Assembly (NCBI GenBank): GCA_902773065.1
Contig: CACYDD010000170.1
Span: 1-5,779, forward strand
Direction: 5' to 3'
From: an uncultured Ruminococcus sp.
GTDB lineage: Bacteria > Bacillota > Clostridia > Oscillospirales > Acutalibacteraceae
DNA length: 5,779 nt
Of the stretch, positions 5,632 through 5,779 are shown piece by piece. Position numbers and translations under genes: made by a program. How positions within the stretch are numbered: position 1 is the first letter of the stretch; every line of letters starts with the position of its first letter. The notes under the pieces are model-generated. The model made no database searches. It saw only the letters and a list, made by a program, of their open reading frames with translations, and was not told the origin of the DNA.

Positions 5632-5779
5632 ATGAGCGAATTTATTATGCTGCCCAAGGTAGATTTTGCGTTCAAAGAACTAATGCGGAATGATATTGTT
5701 CGTAAAGGATTTCTGAGTGCTGTTTTGAATATTGAAGATACAAGGATAAAATCAACTATACTACTAAATACCAATCTGC
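5632..5779 (+). CDS. Rpn family / PD-(D/E)XK nuclease-transposase-like protein (3' partial)
   Basis: Only the first 49 residues are present; the gene runs off the right edge. They contain LPKVDFAFKELMRND (7-21), then VRKGFLSAVLNI (23-34) and STILLNTNL (41-49). This is the characteristic N-terminus of Rpn/PDDEXK_2 proteins, often annotated as 'Rpn family recombination-promoting nuclease/putative transposase'. Members are PD-(D/E)XK-fold nucleases; E. coli RpnA stimulates RecA-independent recombination, and Rpn proteins have also been linked to phage defence. The catalytic D...ExK residues normally lie further downstream, so activity cannot be judged here. The gene has its own promoter and RBS, 82 bases after the helicase stop. 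That suggests independent expression as cargo or as host DNA at the edge of a prophage. Confidence 0.85.
   Translation, partial: MSEFIMLPKVDFAFKELMRNDIVRKGFLSAVLNIEDTRIKSTILLNTNL

Noticed and set aside
5493..5774. 93-residue reverse-strand frame opposite the helicase end and the Rpn-family gene.
   Set aside because: It overlaps well-supported forward genes and a promoter, and its low-complexity content is what the complement of these genes would give.
1..5779. CRISPR arrays, tRNA genes, attachment sites, insertion-sequence ends.
   Set aside because: No spaced direct repeats, cloverleaf-like segments or paired terminal repeats were seen in either strand.

Overview
The window is an AT-rich stretch, coding almost entirely on the + strand, that reads as the DNA-replication module of a phage or prophage from a low-GC Gram-positive host. 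The style of the proteins, strong AGGAGG-type ribosome binding sites and an Rpn/PD-(D/E)XK gene of a type abundant in gut Clostridia suggest a Lachnospiraceae or Ruminococcaceae host. The host assignment is an inference; there is no rRNA, tRNA, integrase or structural gene to fix it.

Positions 1-3348 hold the 3' part of one very large gene that is open at the left edge. Its 1115 visible residues carry, in one uninterrupted frame, the C-terminal part of a superfamily 3 (D5/P4-like) helicase, a winged-helix-like linker, an archaeo-eukaryotic primase (AEP/prim-pol) core, a 3'-5' proofreading exonuclease and a family B DNA polymerase. Unwinding, priming and synthesis therefore appear to be joined in one polypeptide. 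It is the most notable object in the window. The polymerase has non-canonical catalytic motifs (SMHP in motif A, KTDS in motif C), and a good Shine-Dalgarno/ATG pair lies in frame inside the gene at 1113-1128.

Positions 3382-3855 encode a 157-residue protein with a strongly acidic tail, plausibly a ssDNA-binding accessory of the polymerase. Positions 3913-4149 encode a 78-residue membrane protein of unknown role behind a near-consensus RBS; a hairpin sits just before it. A rho-independent-type terminator at 4171-4209 appears to close this transcription unit.

Positions 4323-5549 encode a complete 408-residue SNF2-like superfamily 2 helicase of the phage type, with DEQR as motif II. The 113 bases between the terminator and this gene should carry its promoter, but none is convincing. 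From 5579 a well-formed extended -10 promoter drives a separate gene starting at 5632 and cut by the right edge. It is an Rpn/PD-(D/E)XK nuclease-family gene that looks like independently expressed cargo rather than part of the replication unit.

As a working model, the fusion protein unwinds, primes and copies DNA, the acidic-tailed protein coats single strands, and the SNF2-like translocase remodels forks or protein-bound DNA. The membrane protein and the Rpn gene are accessory.
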